Assembly: GCF_028288185.1 (NCBI RefSeq)
Contig: NZ_JAQBOF010000004.1
Span: 1 to 64,000 of the forward strand
Source of the DNA: Mucilaginibacter sp.
Lineage (GTDB): Bacteria > Bacteroidota > Bacteroidia > Sphingobacteriales > Sphingobacteriaceae
Length of the DNA stretch: 64,000 nt
Reading direction: 5' to 3'
Part shown: in pieces, positions 42,094 to 51,121 of the stretch
Position numbering within the stretch: the first letter of the stretch is position 1
How the letters are laid out: the number at the start of each line of letters is the position of its first letter
The notes under the pieces: model-generated
The model's database searches: none
Told to the model about the DNA's origin: nothing
Seen by the model: the letters and a program-made list of their open reading frames with translations, nothing else
Translations under genes and position numbers: made by a program

Positions 42094-42825
42094 ATGACAG
42101 TAAACATATTCAACACCCCCGATGAAGTAGTTGATGCTCTTGCACAATACTTTGTAAAAACCGCTAATGAAAGCATTGCTGCAAGAAGCAAATTTTCGGT
42201 AGCGTTATCAGGCGGTAGTTCACCAAAAAAATTATATGAGTTATTGGCATCAACCACTTATGCTGATAGTATAGAATGGGCCAAGGTTTATTTCTTTTTT
42301 GGCGATGAACGCAACGTACCGCAAACCGACCCGGAAAGCAACTACCTGATGGCTAAGAAAGCTTTGTTTGAGCCTTTATATATTGATAGAGCCAACATTT
42401 TCGCGGTTGATACTACGCTTACTCCAAATGAGGCTGCGCAAAAATACGCCGAAGCAATTGCCGAGTTTTTTGACGAGGACGAAATGAGCTTTGACCTGGT
42501 ATTACTGGGTTTAGGCGATGACGCGCATACGGCCTCCCTGTTCCCACATACACCGGTACTGCATGATGTAACCCCGTCTGTAAAATCGTTGTTCCTGGAG
42601 AGTAAACAAGTGTACCGTATCACACTTAACGCGCCGCTGATCAATGAGGCTAAAAATATTGCCTTTCTTGTTTATGGCGAAAGCAAAGCAGAAGCCGTAC
42701 ATCACGTTTTTGAAGATGATGAAGACATAGAGAATTATCCTGCGCAGTTAATTGATTCAATAACCGGCGAAGTGCACTGGTTCATGGATGAGGCCGCTGC
42801 CGCTGATCTGGAAGAAGAGTATTAG
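42094..42825 (+). CDS. pgl: 6-Phosphogluconolactonase
   Basis: Hydrolyses 6-phosphogluconolactone, linking zwf and gnd. The 243-residue SOL/DevB-type protein has SVALSGGSSPKKLYELL, FFFGDERNVPQTDPESNYLM and LGLGDDAHTASLFPHTP, the usual substrate-binding blocks. MTVNIFNTPD is taken as the start; another ATG nine bases upstream is equally in frame. It is the last gene of the pentose phosphate cluster and ends at a strong terminator. Confidence 0.95.
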   Translation: MTVNIFNTPDEVVDALAQYFVKTANESIAARSKFSVALSGGSSPKKLYELLASTTYADSIEWAKVYFFFGDERNVPQTDPESNYLMAKKALFEPLYIDRANIFAVDTTLTPNEAAQKYAEAIAEFFDEDEMSFDLVLLGLGDDAHTASLFPHTPVLHDVTPSVKSLFLESKQVYRITLNAPLINEAKNIAFLVYGESKAEAVHHVFEDDEDIENYPAQLIDSITGEVHWFMDEAAAADLEEEY

Positions 42826-42847
42826 AGATAACATACAAACTGTATCT

Positions 42848-42880
42848 GCAGGGTCTCCCAACGGAGGCCCTGCGTTTTTT
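42848..42880 (+). terminator. Terminator of the pentose phosphate cluster
   Basis: GCAGGGTCTCC and GGAGGCCCTGC form an 11-bp stem with a CAAC loop and one mismatch, followed by GTTTTTT. Confidence 0.9.
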
Positions 42881-42903
42881 AAGGGTAGAGCATCAAAATT
42901 AAA

Positions 42904-42934
42904 TTGGACTAATTATCAGGAATACATATCTTTA
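42904..42934 (+). promoter_or_regulatory. Predicted promoter of the DUF6265-like gene
   Basis: TTG (42904-42906), a 20-bp spacer and TATCTTTA lie 23 bp before the start. It is the same arrangement, with the same -7 variant, as at 23862-23892. Confidence 0.4.
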
Positions 42935-42957
42935 AGATCCTAAATTATTCCAAAGTC

Positions 42958-43458
42958 ATGAAATACATTTACGTTATTTTCCTGGTTTTTACCAGCTTGT
43001 TACCACTGGCCGGTATTGCTCAGACGACTAAAGGCGGTTCATTTGCTGATATCAGTTTTATTGAGGGACACTGGAAAGCAACCACAGCCGAAGGTCGCGC
43101 GATAGAGGCTGTTTGGCTGGCTCCTGCCGGCGACAATATATTGGGCTTTATGCGGATGATGAACGGCGATAAGGCCGATCTGTACGAGATATTAGCTTAT
43201 GAACAATCGGAACAGGGATTGGTATCATTGGTAAAGCATTTTAAACCTGGCTTGTTAGGGCAGGAGGAGAAGGATAATCCCAACCGTTACCTATTTGTAG
43301 AGGCAAACAAAAACCGCGCGATATTCCAAAGCACAGGCGGTGATCTGCGTATTCTTTATGAAAAACGTTCTTCCAGTCAGTTTGCAATAGCCCGTGGCAA
43401 TCAGGAAAATGGCAAATGGATTTTTAAGGACCTGTTTATATTTGATAAAGTAAAATAG
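42958..43458 (+). CDS. Secreted DUF6265-like protein
   Basis: A 166-residue protein with a signal peptide (YIYVIFLVFTSLLPLAGIAQ) and one domain resembling DUF6265. It shows FIEGHWKATTAEGRAIEAVW, PAGDNILGFMRMMNGDKADL, YEILAYEQ and a lipocalin-like series of strands (LVSLVKHFKPG, AIFQSTGGDLRILYEKR). Its function is unknown. It stands alone between two terminators with its own predicted promoter. Confidence 0.75.
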   Translation: MKYIYVIFLVFTSLLPLAGIAQTTKGGSFADISFIEGHWKATTAEGRAIEAVWLAPAGDNILGFMRMMNGDKADLYEILAYEQSEQGLVSLVKHFKPGLLGQEEKDNPNRYLFVEANKNRAIFQSTGGDLRILYEKRSSSQFAIARGNQENGKWIFKDLFIFDKVK

Positions 43459-43473
43459 TTAGATTAGATTTAT

Positions 43474-43515
43474 TTAACGATAAAAGCCCCGAACGTTCGG
43501 GGCTTTTATCGTTAA
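43474..43515. terminator. Bidirectional terminator, 42-bp perfect palindrome
   Basis: TTAACGATAAAAGCCCCGAAC is followed directly by its exact reverse complement. A/T tracts flank the GC core on both strands, ending both the DUF6265-like gene and glgC. Confidence 0.95.
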
Positions 43516-43538
43516 TCTATTTTAATTTTTAACTGAAT

Positions 43539-44801
43539 TTAAATAATCGTACCGTTTGGTATAACCGCACGCTTTTTAACTACAACAATACCATCCTGTA
43601 CGGTATGCGTTGGATAGTCGCCATTAGGCAGCGGGTCACCGCAGTTTATGGACACATCATTACCTATATGGGTGTTTTTATCTATAATAGCATTTTTTAT
43701 CTGACACCTGTCGCCAATACCCATAATAGGCTGATTGTTTTGCTGGCACTCTTCAATTTGCTCTAATGTTTGGTAATTATCGCTACCCATTATGTAACAG
43801 TTCTCGATAGTGGTATCAAAGCCTATACGGGTACGTATGCCTACTACAGATCGTATTACATGGCTGGCATTAACAATACAACCATCGGCAACTATGGTTT
43901 TATCCATGTGCGTACCCGATATTTTTGACGGCGGCAACATCCGCGCACGCGTAAAAATGTAATTCTTATCAAAAAGATTAAACTGAGGAATATCATCAGT
44001 CAAACCTAAGTTAGCATCAAAGAAAGATGGTATGGTACCAATATCGGTCCAGTAACCTTCATACTGGTAGCTTAATACTTTATGTTTATCGATAGATTGC
44101 GGGATTATTTCTTTACCAAAATCGGTATGTTCATTACCCTGCAGCAAATCAAATAACAGTTTGCGATTAAATATATAAATACCCATTGATGCCAGGTAGA
44201 TCCGTCCCTGGGCTTCCATTTCGGGGCTTACATCTGAGACAAGCTTGTCGAAATCTGTTTTCGGTTTTTCTACAAAAGCGGTAACGGTGTTATGTTCATC
44301 TGTTTGTAATATGCCAAAACCCGGTACATCATTAACGTGTACAGGTATGGTGGCAATAGATATATCAGCCTTTGCATTAATGTGCTGATCGATCATATCC
44401 GCAAAATCCATCTGATACAATTGGTCGCCCGATAGGATCAATACATAATCAAACTCATGTACCGCCAGGTGATGCAAGCTTTGGCGTACCGCATCTGCCG
44501 TGCCCTGGAACCATGCCCCGCTGCTAGGGGTTTGCTCGGCAGCCAAAATATCAACAAAGGCTTCGCTAAAAGTGCTAAAGTGGTACGTGTTTTTAATGTG
44601 TTTGTTTAACGATGCCGAATTAAACTGCGTTAACACGTAAATACGCTCAACACCTGAGTGTAAACAATTGGAGATGGGAATATCAACCAAACGATACTTA
44701 CCCGCTATTGGCACCGCCGGTTTAGAGCGTGTTGCAGTAAGGGGATACAAACGGCTGCCCTGGCCACCGCCAAGTACAATGCAAATTACTTTTGATGTCA
44801 T
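43539..44801 (-). CDS. glgC: Glucose-1-phosphate adenylyltransferase
   Basis: Makes ADP-glucose from ATP and glucose 1-phosphate, the first committed step of glycogen synthesis. The 420-residue product has the nucleotidyltransferase block LGGGQGSRLYPLT followed by SKPAVPIAGKYRLVDI, the substrate segment FVEKPKTD, and a C-terminal left-handed beta helix (CQIKNAIIDKNTHIG). Its start overlaps the glgA stop by 4 bp (ATGA), so translation of the two is coupled. Confidence 0.96.
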   Translation of the reverse strand: MTSKVICIVLGGGQGSRLYPLTATRSKPAVPIAGKYRLVDIPISNCLHSGVERIYVLTQFNSASLNKHIKNTYHFSTFSEAFVDILAAEQTPSSGAWFQGTADAVRQSLHHLAVHEFDYVLILSGDQLYQMDFADMIDQHINAKADISIATIPVHVNDVPGFGILQTDEHNTVTAFVEKPKTDFDKLVSDVSPEMEAQGRIYLASMGIYIFNRKLLFDLLQGNEHTDFGKEIIPQSIDKHKVLSYQYEGYWTDIGTIPSFFDANLGLTDDIPQFNLFDKNYIFTRARMLPPSKISGTHMDKTIVADGCIVNASHVIRSVVGIRTRIGFDTTIENCYIMGSDNYQTLEQIEECQQNNQPIMGIGDRCQIKNAIIDKNTHIGNDVSINCGDPLPNGDYPTHTVQDGIVVVKKRAVIPNGTII

Positions 44802-46225
44802 ATTGTTGTGGTGTTTAAGCTTTGGTATAGTTCCATATATTGTTTAGCCGATACGTCCCATGAAAAATCAAGTGCCATCATCCGCTTGCGTAATGTTTGT
44901 AGTTTTTTAGCATCGTTATACACTACCACCGCGCGGCTTACGGCATAGCAAATATCTTTAACACTGGTGTTGTTATAGCGTATGCCATAGCCACCTTTAT
45001 CGCCAAAATCAATAACGGTATCTTTTAATCCGCCGGTGCTACGCACCATTGGCATGGTGCCGTAACGTAACGAGTATAACTGATTTAATCCGCAAGGTTC
45101 AACCCGGCTAGGCATCAGCAAAAAGTCTGACCCGGCATAAACAAGGTGCGCCAGTTCTTCGTTATAGCCGATGTAAACATTACAATCAGCCGGGAATTTT
45201 TCTTTCAGCTCCTGCAGGTCCATTTCTGTTTTAGTCTCGCCCGCGCCCAATATTAAAAAGTTTACTTTTCCGGCAAATTCTTCCAGGCTGGTTTCAATAG
45301 CTCCGGCTAATAGGTCGGCTCCTTTCTCGCCCACCAAACGACCAATAAATGATATTAGCGGTTTTGTTGGGTCAAGGTTAAAACGCGTACAAAGCGCCTC
45401 CTTATTTTTTTGTTTGCCTGCGGCGACTTTTGCCGCGGCAAATTTCTCTACGATCATTGGGTCGGTAGCCGGGTTCCATACCTCAGTATCAATACCGTTA
45501 ATGATGCCCACACCTTTGGCCCGTTCTAAAAAGAATAAAAACTCCAACCCGTTTGAATTAATCACCAACTCGTCTAAATAACTCGGCGATACTGTAGTAA
45601 ATTTTGAGGCACACCGCACTGCCGATGCCAGCGGGTTTATGCCGCCACTCCAATCCAGCAAGCCGGTTTTGGTCAGGTCGATCTCTGGCAGGTATGATAA
45701 TTTATCCCACCCAAAAGCTCCGTGATATTGGCCGTTATGAATGGTGAATACAGTTGGCGTTTTAGCCAACCGGGTATATAACTTAGAGTATTGCAATAAA
45801 AACGGCACCAAGCCCGAGTGATGGTCATGGCAATGAATAATATCTGGCGATTGTTGCGAATAGCTTATCCAATCTAAAAAAGCTATCTGGAAAGCGATGA
45901 ACTGCTCAGTTTCGTCCGGGTAGCTGTATATGTTTTCGCGATCTATCAGTCCGGGGATTTTTACCAGGTAAAGTTCAAAACCTAGTTTATCGGTTTTTTC
46001 CTTTAATATCTCAAAATACAACCTGCGAATACCTAACAGCGTAGCTCCCTGGAAAACAGTATCAAACTCGTTTTCGCGGGTAAATTTCCGATCATAAAAA
46101 GGCATTACCACGGCAGCCTTGTGGCCCGCCAGTGTTTGATATTTAGGCAGCGCGCCAACAACATCTGCAAGGCCGCCAACTTTTGCAACCGGGTAACATT
46201 CGGCACTTAGGTGAAAAATTCTCAT
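44798..46225 (-). CDS. glgA: Glycogen synthase (ADP-glucose, GT5)
   Basis: Extends alpha-1,4-glucan chains from ADP-glucose. The 475-residue GT5 enzyme shows the N-terminal ADP-glucose loop KVGGLADVVGALPK, HDHHSGLVPFLL, a mid-protein FIGRLVGEKGADLL and the C-terminal VEPCGLNQLYSLRYGT and STGGLKDTV blocks. It is first in a two-gene unit with glgC; no glgB, glgP or glgX is in the window. The 223-bp region upstream, towards polA, holds only a weak hairpin at 46399-46425. Confidence 0.96.
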   Translation of the reverse strand: MRIFHLSAECYPVAKVGGLADVVGALPKYQTLAGHKAAVVMPFYDRKFTRENEFDTVFQGATLLGIRRLYFEILKEKTDKLGFELYLVKIPGLIDRENIYSYPDETEQFIAFQIAFLDWISYSQQSPDIIHCHDHHSGLVPFLLQYSKLYTRLAKTPTVFTIHNGQYHGAFGWDKLSYLPEIDLTKTGLLDWSGGINPLASAVRCASKFTTVSPSYLDELVINSNGLEFLFFLERAKGVGIINGIDTEVWNPATDPMIVEKFAAAKVAAGKQKNKEALCTRFNLDPTKPLISFIGRLVGEKGADLLAGAIETSLEEFAGKVNFLILGAGETKTEMDLQELKEKFPADCNVYIGYNEELAHLVYAGSDFLLMPSRVEPCGLNQLYSLRYGTMPMVRSTGGLKDTVIDFGDKGGYGIRYNNTSVKDICYAVSRAVVVYNDAKKLQTLRKRMMALDFSWDVSAKQYMELYQSLNTTTI

Positions 46226-46398
46226 CAGGTTTATATACAGCGATTAAGGTACTAAACATTCCCGCAAATAAACAAACACATAATTGGAAAAATGTGTTTT
46301 TAAAGGTGTAAATATTTAACCTAAACACAGCTTTAATTGCAATTTTGATATTATTGTGGTTTTTAAAGTATTTAAAATTAAGATAATTGCAATTTATG

Positions 46399-46425
46399 TA
46401 AGCTGCCTGTGAGGACACAGACAGC
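46399..46425. repeat. Weak hairpin between glgA and polA
   Basis: CTGTG and CACAG, with outer GCTG and CAGC, form a bulged stem. No T run follows in the polA direction, so terminator function is doubtful. Confidence 0.3.
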
Positions 46426-46448
46426 GGGGGGAAAGTACTGTTAGATTA

Positions 46449-49265
46449 TTAATGCGCTTCCAACCAATTCAAACCTGTACCTATCTCAACAATTATAGGC
46501 ACTGTAGTTTTTATGGCTGTTTTCATGTTATGCATAATGATGGGTTTCACAATTTCTATTTCGTGATTCGGTACATCAAACACCAACTCATCATGTACCT
46601 GCATGGTCATACGGGTATCCAGTTTTTGTTCTTTTAGTTCGCGGTGAATATTGATCATAGCTATCTTGATCATATCAGCCGCCGAACCTTGTATGGGCGC
46701 GTTGATGGCATTTCGCTCTGCAAAGCCGCGTACGGTTTGGTTGGCCGAGTTAATGTCGCGCAGATAACGCCTGCGGCCCATCAGTGTAGTTACATAACCA
46801 TTCTCGCGGGCAAAGTTCATGGTATCGCTCATGTATTGTTTAATACCGGGAAATTGCGCAAAATAGTTCTCAATGATCTCGGCAGCTTCTTTACGCGGGA
46901 TACCCAAGTTCTGCGATAAACCAAATGCCGACTGTCCGTAAATAATACCAAAGTTTACCGCCTTGGCATTACGGCGCTGGGTGCTGTCCACATCCCCGAC
47001 AGCTATGCCGTAAACGTTGGCGGCTGTTGCGGTGTGGATATCAATGCCTTTAACAAAGGCATCCATCATGTTGGCATCCTTGCTTATTTCGGCAATAATA
47101 CGCAGTTCTATTTGCGAGTAATCCGCAGACACAATGCTATGCCCGCTATCACGCGGAATAAAGGCTTTACGCACTTCCCGCCCCCGCTCTGTACGGATAG
47201 GAATATTTTGCAGGTTAGGGTTGGTCGAGCTTAGTCGCCCGGTTGCTGCTACCGCCTGGTTATAACTTGTGTGCACACGCCCGGTTTTGGCGTTAACCAT
47301 TTGCGGCAAGGCATCAACATAAGTTGATTTAAGTTTTTGCAGTTGGCGATAATCTAAAATATCACGAACGATATCGCTTTTGTTAGCAAGTCCCAACAAC
47401 ACATCTTCGCCGGTTTGATATTGGCCGGTTTTGGTTTTTTTAGCTTTAGGATCCAACATCAGTTTCTCAAACAACACTTCGCCCAATTGTTTTGGCGATG
47501 CAATATTGAAACGTACGCCCGCTTTTTCGTAAACCGTTTTCTCTAATACGGCAATGTCGGTTTCCAGATCTTTAGAAAATTCACGCAGGGTGTCATGGTC
47601 AATTTTTACACCTTCGTGCTCAATATCAGCCAGTACATATATTAATGGGTTCTCAATTTTATGCAGCAGGTCATCTGCACCTACTGCTTTTATTTTAGGT
47701 TCAAAAATTTCTTTTAATTGCAGGGTAATGTCGGCATCCTCGGCGGCATATTCCTTTATCTTTTCTATCTCCACATCGCGCATGCTGCCCTGATTCTTTC
47801 CTTTGGGGCCTATCAGCTCCGTTATCGAAACAGGTTTATAGCCCAGGTAGTTTTCGCTCAGCACATCCATACCGTGGCGAGTGTCCGGGTCAATGATATA
47901 ATGCGCCATCATGGTGTCAAACAGATCGCCGCATATTTGCACACCATACCATTTCAGCATCAGGATATCGAACTTAATATTTTGCCCTATCTTACCAATG
48001 GCAGGGTCTTCCATCACGTCCTTAAATTCATCCACAATAGCCTGCACTTCTTTTTGATCAACCGGAACCGGCACATACCAGGCTTCCGTAGCTTTTATAG
48101 CAAATGATAAGCCCACCAATTCACAATTATTGGCATCGGTGCCGGTAGTTTCAGTATCAAAGCAAAAGCTTTTTTGTTGTTTAAGTATGGCGATAAGTTC
48201 GGCGCGTTTTCCTTTTGTATCCGCCAGGAAATATTGATGCGGAACGTTGTTTATATTCTTTGCGGCGGCTGCAAATTCAGGCTCTTTAATGTCCTGGATA
48301 TCAACAGTCATGGTTGTCCGGCCTTCGGCAACCGGCGCGCCAAACATATCTATCTGCGTACCCGCCGATGTAGCTTTTATTTCGGTAATGCTAAAATCGT
48401 CACCAAAAACACGGCGACCCAGGGTCCTAAATTCTAATTCGGCAAACAATGGTTCTAAAAGTTCTTTACTCGGCTCACACATTTCCAGCCCGGCCTCATC
48501 CAGTTCAACCGGCGAATTAAGATTAATGGTAGCCAGCTTTTTCGACATCAGGCCCTGCTCGGCAAAAGCCTCGATATTCTCTTTTAGCTTGCCTTTCAGC
48601 TCGTGACTATGGTTTATTATTTCTTCTACCGATCCGTATTGTTTTATTAATAGTTTGGCTGTTTTTTCTCCAACGCCTGGTATCCCCGGAATACCATCTA
48701 CCGCATCGCCCCATAAACCTAAAATATCAATTACTTGCTCGGGGCGTTCAATTTCCCATTTGGCTAATACTTCGGGCACACCCAGTATCTCCATCTCATT
48801 ACCCATGCGGGCAGGCTTGTAAATGAATATGTTATCCGACACCAATTGCGCGAAATCCTTATCGGGTGTCATGCAATAAACCTTGTAACCTTTCTGTTCG
48901 GCTTTTTTGGCGAGGGTACCTATGATATCATCAGCCTCATAACCGTCAGACGTGATGACCGGGATATTAAAACCCAATATCAGCTTAAAAATATATGGCA
49001 GCGCGGCCGACAGATCCTCGGGCATTGTTTCGCGGTGTGCTTTGTAAGCAGCAAAATCTGTATGGCGTTCAGTAGGTGCTTCGGTATCAAAAACTACAGC
49101 CATATGGGTTGGCTTTTCCTTTTTTAATACATCAAGCAAAGTATTGGTAAAACCCATTACTGCCGATGTATTAAATCCGCTTGACGTGAACCGCGGGGTT
49201 TTACTTAAAGCAAAATGCGCCCGGTATATCAGGGCCATACCATCTAAAAGGAATAACTTCTTCAT
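46449..49265 (-). CDS. polA: DNA polymerase I
   Basis: Repair and Okazaki-fragment polymerase, 938 residues. It has the 5' nuclease domain (MKKLFLLDGMALIYRAHFAL, GWGDAVDGIPGIPGVG-like helix-hairpin-helix) and a 3'-5' exonuclease domain with all acidic motifs present: Asp370/Glu372 in FDTETTGTD, then KIGQNIKFDIL and YAAEDADITL. The polymerase domain has motif A SADYSQIELRI, motif B RRNAKAVNFGIIYGQS and motif C His891-Asp892-Glu893. Unlike the Thermus-type enzymes, proofreading should be active. Confidence 0.97.
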   Translation of the reverse strand: MKKLFLLDGMALIYRAHFALSKTPRFTSSGFNTSAVMGFTNTLLDVLKKEKPTHMAVVFDTEAPTERHTDFAAYKAHRETMPEDLSAALPYIFKLILGFNIPVITSDGYEADDIIGTLAKKAEQKGYKVYCMTPDKDFAQLVSDNIFIYKPARMGNEMEILGVPEVLAKWEIERPEQVIDILGLWGDAVDGIPGIPGVGEKTAKLLIKQYGSVEEIINHSHELKGKLKENIEAFAEQGLMSKKLATINLNSPVELDEAGLEMCEPSKELLEPLFAELEFRTLGRRVFGDDFSITEIKATSAGTQIDMFGAPVAEGRTTMTVDIQDIKEPEFAAAAKNINNVPHQYFLADTKGKRAELIAILKQQKSFCFDTETTGTDANNCELVGLSFAIKATEAWYVPVPVDQKEVQAIVDEFKDVMEDPAIGKIGQNIKFDILMLKWYGVQICGDLFDTMMAHYIIDPDTRHGMDVLSENYLGYKPVSITELIGPKGKNQGSMRDVEIEKIKEYAAEDADITLQLKEIFEPKIKAVGADDLLHKIENPLIYVLADIEHEGVKIDHDTLREFSKDLETDIAVLEKTVYEKAGVRFNIASPKQLGEVLFEKLMLDPKAKKTKTGQYQTGEDVLLGLANKSDIVRDILDYRQLQKLKSTYVDALPQMVNAKTGRVHTSYNQAVAATGRLSSTNPNLQNIPIRTERGREVRKAFIPRDSGHSIVSADYSQIELRIIAEISKDANMMDAFVKGIDIHTATAANVYGIAVGDVDSTQRRNAKAVNFGIIYGQSAFGLSQNLGIPRKEAAEIIENYFAQFPGIKQYMSDTMNFARENGYVTTLMGRRRYLRDINSANQTVRGFAERNAINAPIQGSAADMIKIAMINIHRELKEQKLDTRMTMQVHDELVFDVPNHEIEIVKPIIMHNMKTAIKTTVPIIVEIGTGLNWLEAH

Positions 49266-49307
49266 TGATTATGATTGCACCGATGGGTTTTGATTACACC
49301 GATTTCT

Positions 49308-49315
49308 CAAAAATA
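49308..49315 (-). promoter_or_regulatory. Possible -7 box of polA
   Basis: Reads TATTTTTG on the minus strand, 42 bp before the start; no -33 element seen. Confidence 0.28.
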
Positions 49316-49372
49316 CAATTTATGTTCACTGATTAATAAAATCTATGAAATCAAAAAAATAAATCTGTGAAA

Positions 49373-49927
49373 TTACTTAAATGAACACCCCGGAATATGG
49401 TCATTAACCATGCCTGTAGCCTGCATAAAGGCATAGCAAATAACGCTGCCAAAAAAAGTAAAGCCTCGTTTTTTCATGTCCTTGCTTATAGCATCGGATA
49501 TTTCGGTAGTAACCGGCGTACTGCCTGTGGTATTATTTGTAGGCTTACCATCGGGCATAAAACGGTACAGATATTTATCAAACGAGCCAAATTCTTCTTG
49601 AACTTCTAAAAATAGCTTTGCACATTTAATAGCAGCCAATATTTTTAACCGGTTGCGGATGATACCTGCGTCCTGCATTAACCGTTCCACATCTTCATTA
49701 TTAAAAGCGGCAACTTTATGTACATCAAAATTGGCAAATGCTTTGCGATAACCCTCACGTCTGCGCAAAATAGTAATCCAACTTAGTCCGGCTTGCGCAG
49801 CCTCGAGTATTAAAAACTCAAATAGTATTTTATCATCGTGGGTGGTTTTGCCCCATTCTTTATCATGGTATTCCATGTATAGCAGGTCTGTACCACACCA
49901 GGCGCAACGATTTAGTTCTTGAGTCAT
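49373..49927 (-). CDS. tag: DNA-3-methyladenine glycosylase I
   Basis: Removes 3-methyladenine from alkylated DNA in base excision repair. The 184-residue product has the Tag zinc site at its termini (Cys8, His21, His177, Cys181) and the active-site regions YHDKEWG, EAAQAGLSWITILRRREGYR and FVGSV-like FFGSVICYAFMQATGMVNDH. It lies next to polA on the same strand, a functional repair neighbour, though the 107-bp gap argues against tight coupling. Confidence 0.95.
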   Translation of the reverse strand: MTQELNRCAWCGTDLLYMEYHDKEWGKTTHDDKILFEFLILEAAQAGLSWITILRRREGYRKAFANFDVHKVAAFNNEDVERLMQDAGIIRNRLKILAAIKCAKLFLEVQEEFGSFDKYLYRFMPDGKPTNNTTGSTPVTTEISDAISKDMKKRGFTFFGSVICYAFMQATGMVNDHIPGCSFK

Positions 49928-49977
49928 ATTAGGATGTTTTGTAGATGCAAATTAAACTTTTATATCGTAGACGCAAA

Positions 49978-50005
49978 GTAGAGATGCAATGCATTGCGTC
50001 TCTAC
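49978..50005. repeat. 28-bp near-perfect palindrome
   Basis: GTAGAGATGCAATG is followed directly by CATTGCGTCTCTAC: one mismatch in 14 pairs and no loop. It lies between tag and the AhpD-like gene and belongs to a palindrome type I recall as dispersed in Bacteroidota. Confidence 0.75.
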
Positions 50006-50012
50006 GGTTCTA

Positions 50013-50357
50013 TTAGGCTCCGTTTAATTCGTCCCAGTATTCAACAGCTCGTCTATAATGCGGGATAACAATAGACCCGCCCACCAAATTAGCGATCATA
50101 AATACCTCGTTCATTTCATCGTGTTTTACACCGGCCTCGTGGCATTTGCCCAGGTGATACTTTATGCAATCATCGCAACGCAAAACCATTGATGCTACCA
50201 GGCCCAGCATTTCTTTGGTTTTTACATCCAGCGCGCCATCGGCATAAGTGGTGGTATCTAAAGCAAAAAAACGTTTAATATTGGTATTGGCCGATTCCAT
50301 GATTCTATCGTTCATTTTGGTGCGATAGCTTTCAAAATCTTCTATTAATTTACCCAT
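50013..50357 (-). CDS. Carboxymuconolactone decarboxylase/AhpD-like protein
   Basis: A 114-residue all-helical protein of the CMD/AhpD superfamily. The redox motif CDDCIKYH (Cys61, Cys64, His68) is intact, pointing to an AhpD-like peroxidase or disulfide reductase rather than a decarboxylase. It is probably cytoplasmic. No peroxiredoxin partner is adjacent. Confidence 0.9.
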   Translation of the reverse strand: MGKLIEDFESYRTKMNDRIMESANTNIKRFFALDTTTYADGALDVKTKEMLGLVASMVLRCDDCIKYHLGKCHEAGVKHDEMNEVFMIANLVGGSIVIPHYRRAVEYWDELNGA

Positions 50358-50462
50358 ATTTTAATTATTGAATGAGTGATTGAGTGCTTTTTTTTGAATT
50401 GATAAAGTTATGAAATCCGTTATCTTTATCACGTCATTTATACGCAACAAACCCACACAAAA

Positions 50463-50840
50463 ATGGAAACTTTATCGCCCAATATTTTTACTAATGACAT
50501 GAAAGCAACTATCGCTTTTTATCAATTACTTGGTTTTAAAATCACTATGTCGGTGCCCGAAGAAGGCGATGACCTGGTTTGGGCGATGATGGTGAATGGC
50601 AGCGTTACCATGATGTTTCAAACTTATGAAAGCCTGGCGGATGAACTGCCCGAGATATCGCGTAAAGATGGTGGATCGCTTATTTTATATATCAACCTAA
50701 AAGATATTCGCGGCTTTTTTGAGCAGATAAAAGATAAAGTACCTGTTTTAAAAGGATTGGAAACTACCTTTTACGGCGCTACCGAATTTTCTATTAAAGA
50801 CAATAACGACTACGTATTAACCTTTGCCGAACACGAATAA
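50463..50840 (+). CDS. VOC-family (glyoxalase/bleomycin-resistance fold) protein
   Basis: A 125-residue single-domain VOC protein: FTNDMKATIAFYQLLGFKIT at the start, MMVNGSVTMMFQTYESL in the middle and YGATEFSIKDNNDYVLTFAE at the end. Fold and length suit a dimeric metal-dependent lyase or isomerase, or a binding protein; the substrate cannot be told. A related but broken VOC gene follows after a 3-bp gap, so this was once a tandem pair. Confidence 0.85.
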   Translation: METLSPNIFTNDMKATIAFYQLLGFKITMSVPEEGDDLVWAMMVNGSVTMMFQTYESLADELPEISRKDGGSLILYINLKDIRGFFEQIKDKVPVLKGLETTFYGATEFSIKDNNDYVLTFAEHE

Positions 50841-50843
50841 ACC

Positions 50844-51010
50844 ATGATTAACGTTAAACGAACAGACCATATTAATATCTGCGTAGCCCCCGAGGACCTG
50901 GAAGCAGCACGCAAATTTTATGCGGATGTATTCGGACTTGAACCCACTCCGCCCCCGATCATATTTTTATTACACCGGGCTATTGGTTTATTATCGGCGA
51001 TATACAATTG
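50844..51010 (+). pseudogene. Truncated, frameshifted VOC-family gene
   Basis: The frame from 50844 gives a VOC N terminus (TDHINICVAPEDLEAARKFY, ADVFGLEPTP). At a C run (50952-50956) the frame is lost; the neighbouring frame from 50957 continues with DHIFITPGYWFIIGDIQL, which looks like VOC sequence. One extra C would restore the frame. Homology ends near 51010, where repeat-like DNA begins, and the second half of the domain is missing. The original-frame open reading stops at 51041 after 65 codons. A sequencing error could explain the frameshift but not the truncation. Confidence 0.75.
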
Positions 51011-51025
51011 CCTTGTATTTGCATG

Positions 51026-51115
51026 CCGTAGGTGCCGCTAAGTATCGTACCTAACGGCACGAATGGAATTTTTCGTTTTGTTTTTCTACCGAGCTTTAAT
51101 CCCTACGGGATTGGA
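51026..51115. repeat. Degenerate GCCGTAGGT repeat at the VOC breakpoint
   Basis: GCCGTAGGTGCCGC and TATCGTACCTAACGGC form a near palindrome. TTTTTCTACCGAGCTTTAAT and CCCTACGGGATT follow. The order of words resembles the centre of the element at 20216-20333 (CGTACCTACGGCAC ... AACGGATTAAAACC). Confidence 0.5.
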
Positions 51116-51121
51116 TGAGGT

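Noticed and set aside
50844..51041. A functional 65-residue VOC mini-protein
   Set aside because: The last 20 residues come from a shifted frame and repeat DNA, and the VOC-like sequence continues in another frame.
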